A DNA stretch of 64,000 bases from Allolobophora icterica (taxonomy: Eukaryota; Annelida; Clitellata; Crassiclitellata; Lumbricidae). Both the position numbers and the translations under genes were made by a program. The stretch spans positions 36,509,555 through 36,573,554 of the forward strand of contig OY744613.1 in the NCBI GenBank assembly GCA_963556255.1. Direction: 5' to 3'. The notes below the pieces were generated by a model. It saw only the letters and a list, made by a program, of their open reading frames with translations, was not told the origin of the DNA and made no database searches. This document shows positions 20,984 through 32,885 of this stretch, in pieces; the first letter of the stretch is position 1, and every line of letters starts with the position of its first letter.

Positions 20984-21149
20984 CAGCGGCGGCTCCACAG
21001 GGGGGCCAGAGGGGGCCAGTGCCTCCCAAATGAGTCTGTGGCCCCCAGTGGCCCCCCCAAATCAGAGTCTGATCTATTATCAAATCTGTCATAAGTTATG
21101 GATCAGATAATAGAAGAGGTTAGGGGTTCTATTTATTTTTCTATGCTGT

Positions 21150-21690
21150 TGTTGATGAAACAAAAGTCACAAGGAACATCTTTTGTTAGACCTCTAGGTG
21201 ATTTTTCCCAACAAGAAGTTAACGAATGCTTTCTAGATTTTAAACCTGCAAACGAATTAATTGTGTAGTCATTGTCAGGGCTTATTTTAGATACCTTACA
21301 GTCATAGGGGTTCGACATAGGCTCATATTTAGTGGGTCAAGGTTATGATGGTGCAAGTGTAATGAACACATCTAATGAGTGGTGTAAATAAGGATGTACA
21401 TTAGTTGGTAAGGCAGTCGACTCCGTGGGCCATTTAGTTCAATTGTTATGCAAATAAATTGAATATAAGTTTAATTAATGCATCTATTTCAGAAGCTAGG
21501 GATTTTTTTAAATTACTTCAAAGGTTGTATGTTTTTACTTCAAGTTCAATTACATATAAGAACTGGGTGAAGCACAGGGTGTATTATATCCAGGGCAAGG
21601 ACTCTATACAAAGGACTGGAATCTCCTTATGTAAGGCCGTTGGACAAGTTATTGGTCCATGGAGCGTGGCGCCTCCAGCGACAAAGGCGT
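21150..21690 (+). pseudogene. Degenerate hAT transposase in element C
   Basis: Plus-strand frames show LILDTLQS...GFDIGSYL (about 21280-21335), VGQGYDGASVM (about 21340-21370), and ISEARDFFKLLQRLYVFTSS (about 21490-21550). GYDGAS..M is the hallmark around a catalytic Asp in ZMYM1-like hAT transposases. Stops and frameshifts interrupt every block. Confidence 0.75.
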
Positions 21691-23081
21691 AGAACTTCGT
21701 GTTTAGATAGCAAATGCAATGCGCTTTCTGCGAAGAAAATCGACGAATAATTATTTTTTAATTAATAAACAATTGCCTGTGTAGAGGAATTATATTTAAT
21801 ATGTGCTGTATTGTCTATTACAACTTATATGACATTTTATTCAATTTTAAAGCTAATTTTGCAGAACTTTTGCAGTACGCAAACATGCCACAATTGGACT
21901 CACACTCTCAATTCTTTAGACGTGCGTGTGTGTCGAATGTTGATTACGGTTACACAATCTGATGGTAAGTGTCCCAACGTGTTAGCTAGGGCTTAGACCT
22001 AGTCAGTTATTAACTCTGCTGCCAGTTTGATCTAAACGCCTTGGCTAACCAAGCCAGCTGCAGTCCTCGTTGGGAGTCAACAGCGTGTACCACATTCCTC
22101 AACAGAGGGGATTTAGCAAATGTTCTTGCAGTCTCTGGATGACTGCTTGGTAGGCCCTACAGTTTTACTGACCACTGAACCACTGAAGAATGCACAATCT
22201 CTTGACAGTTTTGTCAACATATTTAGGTAAAATTAACTTCATTATTGCTTGTCTTTATGGCCGTTTATAAAAAAAAACTTAGCATTGGGGTTAAAGTATT
22301 TATTACTGCAATCCAGAAACATGGTAGGCCTATATAGGCTCCCTACATTTTAATTTGTAACCATCCCAAAGCACTTCCTTATTAATTTACTGACTCAGAT
22401 GGATGGAGAGCTGAGTTCACCCATAGGCCTACAGCATGTTATTCTGTGAATGGTTACCATCAAAGTACTAACCATGCTCAGCGTTGCTCAATTTCTTGCA
22501 CTTTGCCAGCATCTTAAACAGTGTCTTTATATGATGGTTTTTGAGATTGTGAGGCAATGACTGATCTGTTGATAACTGTTCATTAGGCCTAAGTGTCACT
22601 CCATCCACTGAAATGTTGGTCATTATAGTGATCTGGAAGATTTGCATTACTTTACACTATTATTTTAGAATTCTACTACTTAATATAAAGTTACAAGTTC
22701 GACTTGATTAAATTGTTAAATTCTTTGCATTGCAACACATAACTAGGCCTACAGGCCTTTTGTGCTTAGTTTCTTTATTTAACTAAGAACATTTAATACA
22801 ATATAGACACAATAGCCTACTTATTACTATTTCAGATCATTGCAAAACACACAAATCATTAGGAACAAAAGTTTTTATAATTAAAGCTTTCACTAGGCCT
22901 AACTGAGTTATAAATTTGTACAGAATACTGTTCAGAGCCAATGCTAAAGTGTACCTGTGCAGACAGATGTAACAAACATGTAATAAATCTGAATCTAGCA
23001 CTGTTTTTTAAATGTTTATAAATATTCTACACTAAGTATATAAGACGGTAAAACAGTCACCAACGATAATTAACGACAATA

Positions 23082-23153
<72 letters not shown>

Positions 23154-24079
23154 ATGATGATGAAATCCAAAAGCCCATGACATGGCTCTCCTCAAAATGG
23201 TCGGCGCACAGTCCACAGCTCACAGATAGGCCTACGCAGCAGTTCGTTTGATTAGATCTTGACGTCGACATAACTGCACCCACCGCCTGCATCTGCCAAA
23301 CACGTATCGCAAAGTAAACTTTCTTACAGACAAGTTACGCAAAATATTTCATTACCAGAGTAAAAATAAACCCAATAATATTATGTTATCCACAAAATGT
23401 TTCACTATATTGATTGTACGATTGCTCTGTGGTTTGAAGATGTCAGATGTGCCATAGGCCTTATCATACGACGCAAAAAGTGCATATTTCTAAGGTTTAC
23501 ATTACTTGAAATTTATTAAAACTTTTACTTATAAATTACTTATCATTTACTTTAACTTGTTACTGGGAAAGCTAAGCAAACACAACGCAGGTTTTTTTCT
23601 AATTGATGTCAGATGCCATTGACTGCAGGTAAACATGGGTCTATAGCTTCGCAATGCCCAACGCATGTTTCCACAATTTAGACTACTTAAATTACAGTAA
23701 TTAAAAACAATATCTATACACTTATTATTATTTACCTTTCTTGGTTCTTTGGAAACCGAAAGAAATATAATCTTGGATTCTTCTTCCTAGAATTCGTGCA
23801 ATTAATAGCTGAACACCACATCGCGTCTGTAGACTTGCTTACCTCTCGAGAGACCCGTACACCCGCGACGACAGATGTCGCCACGATCTTCCCGCTGCCG
23901 GAAGTACAACGGTTTTTCCACGAGTAACCAATCCTCTAATATAGAATCCTTGTATCCAGGGTAAACAGTGAGGCAACTGAAACTGTTCAATGACGCTAGA
24001 TAGGTGTGTCATATATTAGTTATAGGCGCTTTGTACTACCCAAACAGTGTGTCCCTAAAATGAATGAGAGGGTGCTATC
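21691..24079. other. Interior of hAT element C without recognisable coding
   Basis: AT-rich sequence with several TAGGCCTA-type palindromes (near 22327, 22432, 22744, 23227) and a (GAT)n tract at 23081-23163. I see no further transposase motifs, so the C-terminal part of the transposase is lost or too diverged to read. Confidence 0.45.
23081..23163. repeat. (GAT)n microsatellite
   Basis: About 25 GAT units, with one ATTATGATG variant just after the right end. Confidence 0.95.
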
Positions 24080-24836
24080 CAGCAATGGGCAATAGTTAAC
24101 TAAAAAGTTGCTAACTTTTAGTGTAATTTAAAAAAATTTAGTTAAGGATGAAGTTTAAGTAAAAAATAGTTTAGTTAAAACCATAGTTTAACTAAAATTT
24201 GTTAGTTCCTAACTAAAAAGTTTAACTAAAAAAATCAGCAATATGCAACTAATTTTCCACAATGAACATTGAACACTGTCAACAAAAAAACATTTTAACC
24301 CTGCATGGTTTTAGCATCAACAACCTGTGTTTCAAATTCATACACTACACAGTATGCCTGTAACTGTATGCCAGAACAGTACACATTGCATAGTTTGAAG
24401 GTGAAATTGTCATTGGTGCTCTGCATTATTAGGCCTACAGTTCGTAATCGTAATCGTAATCTCTAAACTTCTAAAGCGCCACTCGAAGGCCAAGCGCAGG
24501 ACACCAGCCTATTCACGAGCGCTACGTTAGATCAGAGGGGTTTCCAAAGAGTAGTCCAAAAGAAGTCCAAGTCCGATTTCCAGGAGGCCAAACCAAATCA
24601 AAGGGGTTTCCAGAGAGTAGTCCAAAAGAGGTCCAAGTCCGATTTCCAGGGTACCAGTTCACTTAACCTCTGTTATTGTGAAAATGTTTGTTAAAAAAGT
24701 TGGAAAAAGTTTGACTACTTTTGTTAGTTTAGTTAACTAATTTCCAAAATCAGTTGCCAACTTTAGTTAAACTATTTTTTTTAGTTGGAAAATAGTTTTA
24801 GTTTAACTTAAAAAAATGGTTTAGTGCCCATCACTG
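24080..24836. mobile_element. hAT element D nested in element C
   Basis: Termini CAGCAATGGGCA and TGCCCATCACTG are inverted repeats. A perfect 8-bp duplication gtgctatc lies at 24072-24079 and 24837-24844. Subterminal regions are packed with GTTAACTAA/TTTAGTTAAC motifs at both ends, a typical layout for transposase-binding repeats. It is non-coding, and a third-level repeat occupies its centre. Confidence 0.92.
24440..24655 (+). repeat. CTAAAGCGCCACTCGAA repeat nested in hAT D
   Basis: Carries the cgtaatcgtaatctctaaac core, then agcgccactcgaaggccaag and caccagcctattcacgagcg blocks shared with 13630-13760 and 4262-4470. The tail contains two near-identical copies of an ~58-bp unit (tttccaaagagtagtccaaa, then aagtccgatttccagg). 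It lies inside hAT D, giving three levels of nesting. Confidence 0.75.
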
Positions 24837-24989
24837 GTGCTATCAAGGGTGACACCCAAGTCACCAACACTAGATAGGTATGCGAATATAGGATCCAGTG
24901 TGACGTCAGCTGGCCCCCTTGTCAGGATCCCCGGCCCCTCCTTGGCCCCCCCCTGTTGGAAAAGCCTAGAGCCGCCACTGAAGGGAGTA

Positions 24990-25356
24990 GGGATCATTCA
25001 TAAGGGACGTCCGCACGGAGGGGTCATTCAAATGCGGACAAGGGGAGAGGGTTATGACCAGTACAGACGTCCGCATCTAAATTTCTAGATTTGATAGGTT
25101 TTTTTACACACCTCCTTGTTTCAACCTTCCCCAGTGATGAATAGGTCAGTGAGGTGATTGCCTGTACTAGTAAGTAAGGTGATTTTTAAGTAAGTTGATT
25201 TGAAATAAGACTTAATGATGTAAGTCACAATTTTTTGTGTTCATGTACTTTGGCATGCAGACGTCCGCAAAGGGGAGGGTAAGGTCAAATGCGGACAAAT
25301 GGGGAGGGAGGGGTTCAAGTAGGTCATATTTTACGGACGTCCTTTAACGATGACCC
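24990..25356. mobile_element. TA-flanked foldback MITE
   Basis: Ends GGGATCATTCATAAGGGACG and CGTCCTTTAACGATGACCC are inverted repeats, and TA dinucleotides flank both sides (24988-24989 and 25357-25358). Internal ACGTCCGCA and CAAATGCGGACAA blocks are repeated in opposite halves, so much of the element can fold back. TA flanks fit the Tc1/mariner-type target preference, but there is no coding sequence to assign it. It abuts the right target duplication of hAT C. Confidence 0.75.
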
Positions 25357-26109
25357 TAGGGTTTCAGTCGAGTGCGCTTTAGAAATTTGGAGTTTACAAT
25401 TACGATAACAAGTTGAAATAGGAACCAGAGCAGTTGATCGTTAAACAGACAGTTTCAGGCATGTAGGATCCTATTTCTACAAACATCCCAATATTAAATT
25501 TGAACAAGTCTCTTTGCAGTTAGCTACAACACTGTCTGGAAAGGATTTACCATTTCTTTAAAATGGGCCAATCATGAACATTCGGAACGATAAACAGTTA
25601 GCTAATTGAACACATCAGACAATCAAATTTGTGGAGTTGTTTACTTGTGCCTGATATGAGGAATTTAATTTAAGAAGGATTCAGGAGAAGCTGGTCATCG
25701 AAAACTGAACACAGGCTAAAGCAGAAGCAAGTATCTGGAGTGCTGGATTCCTGCAAAATCCACATGTGACTAACTGACTGATCTAAAACGACAAACCAGA
25801 GAAAGACGTTGCCATGTTGGCCACAGCACGTGCGTAGGAAGACAATCATAATTAGAAAAGGACTGCATAGTGACAGTAGATTCTGACATGGTTAATGTAA
25901 ACACATACATGTACTGGTAATTGTACGTTTTTTTCTATAGTGCCACTATGTCCTCCACAATAGCAATCACTGCGTGGTATTTAATGGGCCAATCAATGTC
26001 TTCACATGTAAGCATTAAATGGATATTTGGATACTGTATAGTGACTTTCTGAATATCTTGATAAATATTTTAGATATTTGGATAAATTTGTGGATAAATG
26101 TATTGTACT
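25357..26109. other. Intergenic, one decayed repeat fragment
   Basis: A short minus-strand remnant of the aaagcgc/aaatttggagt repeat lies at about 25366-25410. The rest shows no recognised motif. Confidence 0.4.
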
Positions 26110-26420
26110 GTATTTGTATATTTATAAAGCGCTTCTAGCGGGAGGGCCATTCAGAAGCGCTCCCAGTGCGAGAGACCCCGAGAGAAAAACAAGTTTTAAG
26201 AAAGGTAAAAGAGGAAGAGACGTTACCTGAGAGAATACAAGAACGAACGAACAGAGGAAGCCATTCCAAAGAGCAGGGCCAATGGAGGCAAAAGACCTAG
26301 ATTGAGCCAGAGAAGTCCTGACAAATGTGCCCTTTTTCCAGAGTGCTGGAACTTAGCAACCAGTAAATCAGTTTAAATAGAAGGTTAACTGGCCAAATAC
26401 GAATACTGTAAATACTGGGA
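26110..26420 (-). mobile_element. LINE 3' end
   Basis: Minus-strand reading gives RSFASIGPALWNGF near 26260-26310 and an LPFLKTCFSL block, then the AGCGCTTTATAAAT-type 3' end at about 26120. The same protein tail occurs at 38960-39120 (RSFASIGSSLWNTL). It is 5'-truncated. Confidence 0.65.
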
Positions 26421-27299
26421 CATGGTAGGATAAGGGCAAATAGGTTGGGGAAGATGATGTAATTCAACTATCATTTCTTTAAAATGACATCCTTTGGCCA
26501 ATTAGCAGTTAAGTTAGTTATTGCTTAAAAAGAACACTTGTTTTCTAAAGTATGAACTTTAAGATAAGTACATGTATCACTTTTTGTTTTGGAACAAATC
26601 AATCAAGTGCTGTGGGGAATATTGCCTTAATCAACACGACCAAGATATATATATATCCAAATTTTAGTGTTGTGAGAACATAAAATTAACTGATTTTAAT
26701 ATAAATAAAACTTTAAAACATCAGTGACAGTTCACACAAAATTACCATTAAATCTAAAGAGACTACGCAACTGTCCATCACATGAACGTCTCAGATGCTA
26801 CAGTTTTCATCCAGTGTTACACAATTGTTTCAGCAGAGGTCCATGATTAAACATGTTTAACTGCATGGAATTACAAGGACTCGTTCTACTTATAAATAGT
26901 TTTTCCAGTTTTAAATTTCTTGATACAAATCGTAGATTGTTATTTCATACCCACGGATTGTTTTAACTGCTGCAAACCTTGGCACAGTAAAACCTTTATT
27001 GTATTATACTAGTGGCTCCAGTAAGCTTTAACACATAACTTTCATTATCACAGCCCAAGTACAGTCAGTGAGGAATGCAAGCACAACCACTACAGAGGTT
27101 AACCTACAATACCATATGAAAGATGCCAGAACATTGTAAGCATAATTATAAACTCCAAATTATCATTATCACCAGTGTGGAGAACACAAAGAAAGAGATA
27201 GCTAATAATTTTAGTAATTTTGCAGTGCAACTGGTTGGCATTTTGGTTTCTTAAATCAAATTAACGTGTAGCCCAATTTCACATATTTACCTATACAAC
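26421..27299. other. AT-rich intergenic sequence, nothing recognised
   Basis: No recognised coding motif, RNA or element boundary. It lies downstream of the DLG 3' end and upstream of hAT element E. Confidence 0.45.
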
Positions 27300-27747
27300 T
27301 AGGGCTGTACCGTATAGGTGATCATCACTATTCGGCCGAATATGAATAGTTGGACCAACTATTCGGCCGAATACGAATACGAATAGTGTACAAAATAGGT
27401 CTATCGACAACATTCAAAATTTCAAATGTAAGCAAAAGTTTCATTTCAGTAAATTTAATACATAAACTAAAAGTAAACAGTCACTGTACACAAAGAGTGA
27501 GACTACTAACACTGCGATACCGCGGTCCAAGCAGTAGGCAACGTCTGGCTGCAACCACAGCATATTATGTTAATGAGACAGTGACTTCAGTACACTCGCT
27601 ATAGCAGCCGCTTATGCAGAAACAGATGTCACATGACCACTATTCGTATTCGGTCCGACCGCTACTATTCGGCCAAATACCGAATAGCTGTTAGGCCCAC
27701 TATTTGGCCCCGAAGCGAATACGAAGCGAATATTCGGTACAGCCCTA
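27300..27747. mobile_element. hAT element E (non-autonomous)
   Basis: Ends TAGGGCTGTACCG and CGGTACAGCCCTA are inverted repeats. Flanks tatacaac (27292-27299) and tatgcaac (27748-27755) differ at one position, an aged 8-bp duplication. Subterminal sequence has many ATTCGGCCGAATA palindromic motifs. It lacks coding capacity. Confidence 0.85.
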
Positions 27748-28517
27748 TATGCAACACAATTACATAAGTCTTATGCATGCACAATTACTAAAATTAGTAA
27801 CTATTTGTAGCTTTGTGCCAATAATAACTATGCAAATAGGCACACAGATAAAAGTTGATTATAGTTTTGCAACACTGAAAGTTTACATGTGATGGCAGAA
27901 GCCTCTTAGCAGTCACTGAGAAACACGACAATTGTGTGTTGACAACGGACCTGAAAGCAAATGTATCAGCAAAAGATAATTCTGCCATTACATCATGACC
28001 ACAATCAACATTGGTCGTCGTAGGAACGACCACTTGCTCAAAACTCACCACACAACTGCCAGTAATTAATAAAAAATACTGAAGAATGTTTTTGACCAAC
28101 GCATCATCTTCAGGCAAACAAAAGTCACGCCTAAACTGGATAGTCTTCCCGCAAATTACATATAAATATCACAAAAAATACACATTGGAGTTATCCTTAA
28201 CTGGACAATCTTCCAGCAAATTACATACAAATATCACAAATCGTTATCAAATCTAAAATACACATCAGAGAAATTAACAAAATTCACCAAAACTGTACAA
28301 ACATGTATTTATAGACATAAATGAAATGAGATATGGCTGCTACTAGATACCACAATTAAACCAAGACAATCATCATCTGCTCAGCAAACACTCTACTGAT
28401 GCAAGAAGAAAACATCTTCCAACAGTTCATCAAAGGGAATGACCTTCATTACAGATCGGTCTGAGGTAATGTGATCTGAAGTACTAGAATGACTGCAATG
28501 TGTGTAAGAGTCAGAAC
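27748..28517 (-). other. Downstream of the DLG stop; possible 3' UTR
   Basis: Sequence immediately 3' of the DLG stop on the minus strand. I see no strong AATAAA on that strand close to the stop, so the 3' UTR end is not placed. No other feature is recognised. Confidence 0.3.
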
Positions 28518-28624
28518 TCAGAGCTTTTCTTTTGAAGGAATCCAAGCAGTGGGGATGGAATGAAGTTGAATCACGTCTTTCACTCTTGCGTACAGATCAT
28601 CCACTACATCGCCAGTTAAGATGG
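28518..28624 (-). CDS. DLG: DLG last coding exon
   Basis: Reads ILTGDVVDDLYARVKDVIQL then HSIPTAWIPSKEKL and a TGA stop. The WIPSKEKL terminus is the standard DLG end. Acceptor ttgattttcag. The preceding SGPFI of vertebrate proteins is SIPTA here. Confidence 0.95.
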
Positions 28625-28729
28625 CTGAAAATCAAAACCACCATCAGTAGAGCATACATTAAATTTTGATGAAAAGTAATTTAATTGAAACAGCTGGTTT
28701 ACTTTGTCAGTAAACTACTTGTGCAATTG

Positions 28730-28985
28730 TTCTCTATGAAATAACTGAGGTTTCGAATACTGCAGACATACAACTTAATTGCAAGATGTCAAATGCAGAA
28801 AAGTGGCTTAAAGAAGCCAAGAAAGTATATAATGTCAACTGAAGTGGGCCCAGGACAGAACCTTGTGGAACATCACAGCTCATGACAGTTGACATCAAGT
28901 GAGTTGGTGATATGAAATGATTGAGTACAAGGGTGCAAGAAAGATATGAACCAGCTAAGCACAGGATCAGAAAGACCAAACCAGT
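28730..28985 (-). pseudogene. LINE RT fragment in the last DLG intron
   Basis: Minus-strand frame contains CDVPQGSVLGPLQLTLYTFL, the RT B-motif region, preceded by W/F-rich sequence like the ..WFRSYL.. block. It is about 250 bp, inside the intron 28625-32058 and in DLG sense orientation. Confidence 0.65.
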
Positions 28986-29329
28986 GTTTGAAGTAGTAAA
29001 GGAGTATGTCTCAGGGTAACTATGGACAGTAATCTACTGTACCTCATTTCTTACTGGCATTTCTGGTATGGGTCTTCTGGTTTATCCACAGTGCTCAACT
29101 GCCATGCATTTTCGTGCATTGCATGCCATTATCACAAGGAATGGAACCAGCTAACAAAGCTCAAACTCTCTTTCTTCCTTCAAGCAATGCCTCAAAACTC
29201 ACATTTCTCAGAGGCTTTTAAACTTGTTAAGTGGAATCGTTGGATGTCTTTCTGTTCTTCAGCTGGCAACTAAACTGAGACCATGCCTCATATTTGAGCC
29301 ATAGACGTGTTTGTCCAAGATTTCAGATA

Positions 29330-29760
29330 AAGTTGAGTTTAGTTAGACGGCAACTACATTCCATTAGTTTTCAAGCAAACTGACTCAACTCGTTGATGAC
29401 CAAGTTGTTCAGTCATCTGTTACATGAATTGACTTGAATTGGAGTGGAAGTGATTTGGAGTTCAGTTGGCTGCAGAACAACATTAGTCATTGTTCAGAGG
29501 AGTTGTAGCATTGGCTACACTGAGCTAATTGCTCAGGTGGTTACAGAAGGAGATCTGCTGTTGAACAAGTTATTCCATCGACTGTTGAATGAACTAATCA
29601 GGTGGTTGCAGAGCAAGTCCTTCAGTTAGTAGCTGAATGGGTTATTCATCAGCTGCTTAGCTGCTGTTGTTGAGTCTGCTGTTTAGTTGGCTGTTAAGTA
29701 CGCTGCTCCACTGCTGAGTTGGATGTTTACTCGGTAGTAGAATGTGAAACAGCCATCTTA
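29330..29760. repeat. Degenerate TTGAGT/GTTGC-rich internal repeat
   Basis: Phrases such as cagttggctgcag, caggtggttacag, caggtggttgcag and gttgttgagtctgctg recur irregularly. This looks like a decayed short-period repeat. Period and boundaries cannot be fixed by eye. Intronic. Confidence 0.35.
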
Positions 29761-30129
29761 AGACACACCTGTTCTCATTTTTCTCTCTAGTATAAATCAC
29801 AGACTCAAGTTAAAGTGTGCTCTGCTGAATGAAGTTCAGATCAATGTGAAAAAATATTCAGTCGGAAAAGTTCTTCCTTAAACTTCAACATCCAAAAGTA
29901 CGAACTTTGAAATCACTGATTCAAACCAGATACACTGAAAGATCGGGTGAAAATACAGGATACAACAGGTTCACCAAATTTTTCAATCAAAATAGGAGTT
30001 GACAGTACTACACCAAAACCTTGTAGGTGGTCACCTACATTCCAGTTGGTTTGACAGAGGGCAAGATCCAAGTGGAGGATCCAGAATGCACAGGACAGTG
30101 AGGAAGCTGTGAACAGTCACCTTCGAGCC

Positions 30130-30440
30130 TCCATCACTTTCCAATTGTGGCCTGTTATTTCATTGGTGGCATACCTAAGCATGCGAGGAACTTCACTGGT
30201 CACCCATGCAAAAGCACAGTGAGTTTAAAATCTTGATGCTTATGTGTATTTGCCTGGTACGCTGTGCTCCATCTTACCTCAAGGATCTTTGCGTTTCAGT
30301 ACCTGCCTTCCCCGGTTGCAGATTTCTCCACTCTGCAACGCATGGCAACTTGGTTGTTCCACCGGCCCTAACTTCCACAGTCCACCACAGAAGTTTTGCA
30401 GGTCAGCAGGTCATGCAGGTAAGCTGAATGCCATTTCAAG
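30130..30440 (+). pseudogene. LINE C-terminal fragment
   Basis: Plus-strand reading shows CAPSYLKDLCVSVPAFPGCR then FLHSATHGNLVVPPALT, the block that precedes the terminal W-N motif of L2/CR1-like LINEs, also seen at 51500-51600 and 32570-32640. Antisense to DLG. Intronic. Confidence 0.7.
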
Positions 30441-31373
30441 AGAACAGGGCTAAACAATGACCTCAGTGATTTGGCTTCTAAAGAAAAATGTACTCCTTCC
30501 AGGACAAGAAGCGGTGCTACTGGCTGATCACCCATCATTTAAAGAACAGCTAGTGGCTCTGGATTGTCAAAGCTTCTGGGCCGTGCATGCACATCACAAA
30601 CTCCATCATTTACTGCAGATCCTAGTCATAAAGACTCTGACTTTCTTAGCCCTAACTCTTCAGTGTATGACTGCTGCTAACAAAGAGAGGCTCAGCTCAA
30701 CCAACCTAAATGATGGAGAAGAACTTAGATTCTTCTCCACCATAAAAGTCAGTGTACTTGATCTCATTATAACGTTTCTTCTCATGAATTCGCTGATTGA
30801 CCACTTCAGTTTCTATTCCAGCTCTGTAATTCTATGCTGGCTGATGCCTTCCAGTATGTCGAAAGCACGCAATTGTTCCACTCTTGTTGAACTGTATTTG
30901 GATAACAGGACACAGCATCAAAGCCCCTCACAGCAGACTTGTCACTACCATCCAAATTTTGTCTTCAGGTTTGCTGGAAAGTCCATTCAGTCGCTAGGAT
31001 GAATGCTACTAGCTACACTAAAACTTTCAAAGAACCAACGTTTTGAGCCTTCAAAGTCCCTGAAAATGGCATGTGTAAAGTCACCTCCATCCAGTAGTCC
31101 AACAACTTGTTTAGCCCTTGCTCCTCCAGGCAAAGAGAGTTGCCCAACGAAGACGACTTAAGCAGGTCAGTTGGTCTGAGGCCTGATTGTCAGCCAAACA
31201 CTGACCCATAAAGCTGTAGGACAGTGTAGGTGGACCATTCCAGTCTCGGAAAGCTTATGACAACGTGCAACCAAAATCATCCAAAACACAATAAATCCAA
31301 GTGCTGTGAAATAAGAAATAATTCGGGCATGCAGACTTGGCAGCAGTAATTCTCCAAATTTTCAAGATTTATC
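30441..31373. other. Intronic sequence, probably old LINE debris
   Basis: A 181-codon plus-strand frame (30457-31002) has no recognisable domain. A minus-strand RAFDILEGIS-like stretch (about 30845-30875) hints at antisense RT. The phrase gcatgcacatcacaaactcc recurs at 31470. No firm assignment. Confidence 0.3.
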
Positions 31374-31700
31374 TAGCAAATTCTGCATTTAGACAGAATC
31401 TTCTTCTTCTTCTTCTTCTTCTTTCCCTTCAGGCTCGAATTAATCCCTCTTTGGAGAGGGGTCAGCTTCATGCACATCACAAACTCCATCATTTACTGGT
31501 AGTGAGCCAGTGAAGGACATCCCGCATAAAGCCAGAGACAGGAGCATGAATAATCTGCCAAAATGACAGAGATGACTGTCAACAGCCAACATGATTGCTG
31601 ACATGCACTGAAAATCTGAACTATAAACAATTTGCTCTCTGCTAGAGTCTCTGCCAGCAAAAGTTAAGAGTTTCAGAAATAACAAAGGTAATTACATAAC
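31374..31700 (-). repeat. Diverged copy of the 44.5-44.7 kb segment, interrupted by a LINE tail
   Basis: The phrase gcaaattctgcatttagac and flanking sequence are shared with 44590-44690. The copy is split at about 31398-31546 by a segment with a (CTT)n run and gacatcccgcataaagccag, the reverse complement of LINE sequence at 32465-32490. The splice donor present at 44594 (gtaagt on minus) is lost here. Confidence 0.55.
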
Positions 31701-32058
31701 TGCTGTAGCCTCCATCAGTTTAGATTGTGAAAGTTCTTAGAATATTTAGACTATACAACAATTCTCATAGAAAAGAAAGGAAAAGAATGGACTAATTAAC
31801 CAATCTAAAATGAATCTGCAACTCAAATGTTACATTTGTATAACCAGCCTACCAAATGTGTTCAGAATTTTAGCATGCATAGCTCAACCCTATAACAAAT
31901 AGATTATGCCTTCCCCTGCATTGTACATGCATGTACATATGTATCATTGCACTTGTATAAATCCCTTTCAGTAACTCACAAGGGCATTCCTGCAACTTTC
32001 ACAGCAGTCCTTTTGACAGGATACAGTAAAAAATGTAGGCATATAAGAAGAAACATAC

Positions 32059-32150
32059 CAGTAAAATACTGTCTGAAGTCGATCTCTTGCTTGAGGGCCT
32101 GTTCAAAAGCAGTCCGTGCTTGGTCAGTAGGCATCCTCTTATTCCATTCC
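32059..32150 (-). CDS. DLG: DLG exon: GK, part 4
   Basis: Reads EWNKRMPTDQARTAFEQALK then QEIDFRQYFT. It corresponds to MNKRLTEEQA...KLEQEF of DLG. Acceptor ggaatatag is purine-rich and weak, but it joins phase-correctly as SIMEWNKR. Donor ACTG|gtatgt leaves G, completed by CC to Ala. Confidence 0.92.
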
Positions 32151-32289
32151 CTATATTCCAAACCAATAAAAAATCCATAATTTAATGAAGCAGCAAGGAT
32201 GATGTGTTTAAATATTATTATGTTTTCTTTCATAACAACCAATATCTGATCTTCAGTTTAAATTAATTCACTTTGGTCCATTCATCAAC

Positions 32290-32885
32290 CTTTATGCTCT
32301 CTCTCACAATGCTGCTGTGGCTCTTGTGCATGCCTTCGTCACCAGTAGACTTGATCACTGCAGTGTGGTACTTGTAGGCCTGCCTCTTAAGCTAATTGGG
32401 CACCTTGATAGGGTTATCCGCTCAGCGGCTCGCCTCATTGGTCACCTTCCTAAGCATGCTCCTGTCTCTGGCTTTATGCGGGATGTCCTTCACTGGCTCC
32501 CTGTTTCTCAGTGCATCTCCTATCGGGTTGCTGCACTTGTCTGGCGGTGCCTTCTAGGCTGTGCTCCATCCTACCTGTCTGATCTTTGTCGGCCTGTCTC
32601 TGATATTTCAGCTCGTCGATCTCTCCGCTCTTCGGCAAGGGGGAGCTTTTAGTCCCCCGTGCTCGCACTGCTATTAGACAGCGTCGGGCCTTTTCGGTTG
32701 TAGGACCCTCCATCTGGAATGGCCTACCTTTAAACCTGCGCTTGCTGCCACTGGTAAACTCGCCTGCTTTTTGTAAGTCTCTCAAGTCTCATTTCTTTAG
32801 CTGTGGCTGAGCTGGGAGTATCAGGTATCTTGAAGAGGCGCTATATCAAATCCTTAGAATGAATGAATGAATGAATGCTGCATTT
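32290..32885 (+). mobile_element. L2/CR1-like LINE 3' end with (GAAT)n tail
   Basis: Frame 32317-32652 reads LVHAFVTSRLDHCSVVLVGL then RVIRSAARLIGHLPKHAPVS then MRDVLHWLPVSQCISYRVAA. Frameshifts follow, then an FFSCG block and the GAGGCGCTATATCAAAT 3' end. A (GAAT)n tail ends it near 32878. It is 5'-truncated and antisense to DLG, in the intron 32151-34545. Same family as 50640-51835. Confidence 0.82.

Larger units (their letters stand above)
20984..24980 (+). mobile_element. hAT element C (4 kb) with nested insertions
   Basis: Termini CAGCGGCGGCTCCA and GAGCCGCCACTG are inverted repeats. The 8-bp duplication aagggagt is perfect at 20976-20983 and 24981-24988. Subterminal G/C-rich blocks (gggggccagagggggccag) occur at both ends. 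Degenerate plus-strand hAT transposase remains lie at 21150-21690. A second hAT (24080-24836) and a GAT microsatellite are inside. Confidence 0.92.

Noticed and set aside
30457..31002. 181-codon plus-strand ORF, one of the longest outside recognised elements
   Set aside because: No domain or composition typical of coding sequence; flanked by LINE debris and within a DLG intron.
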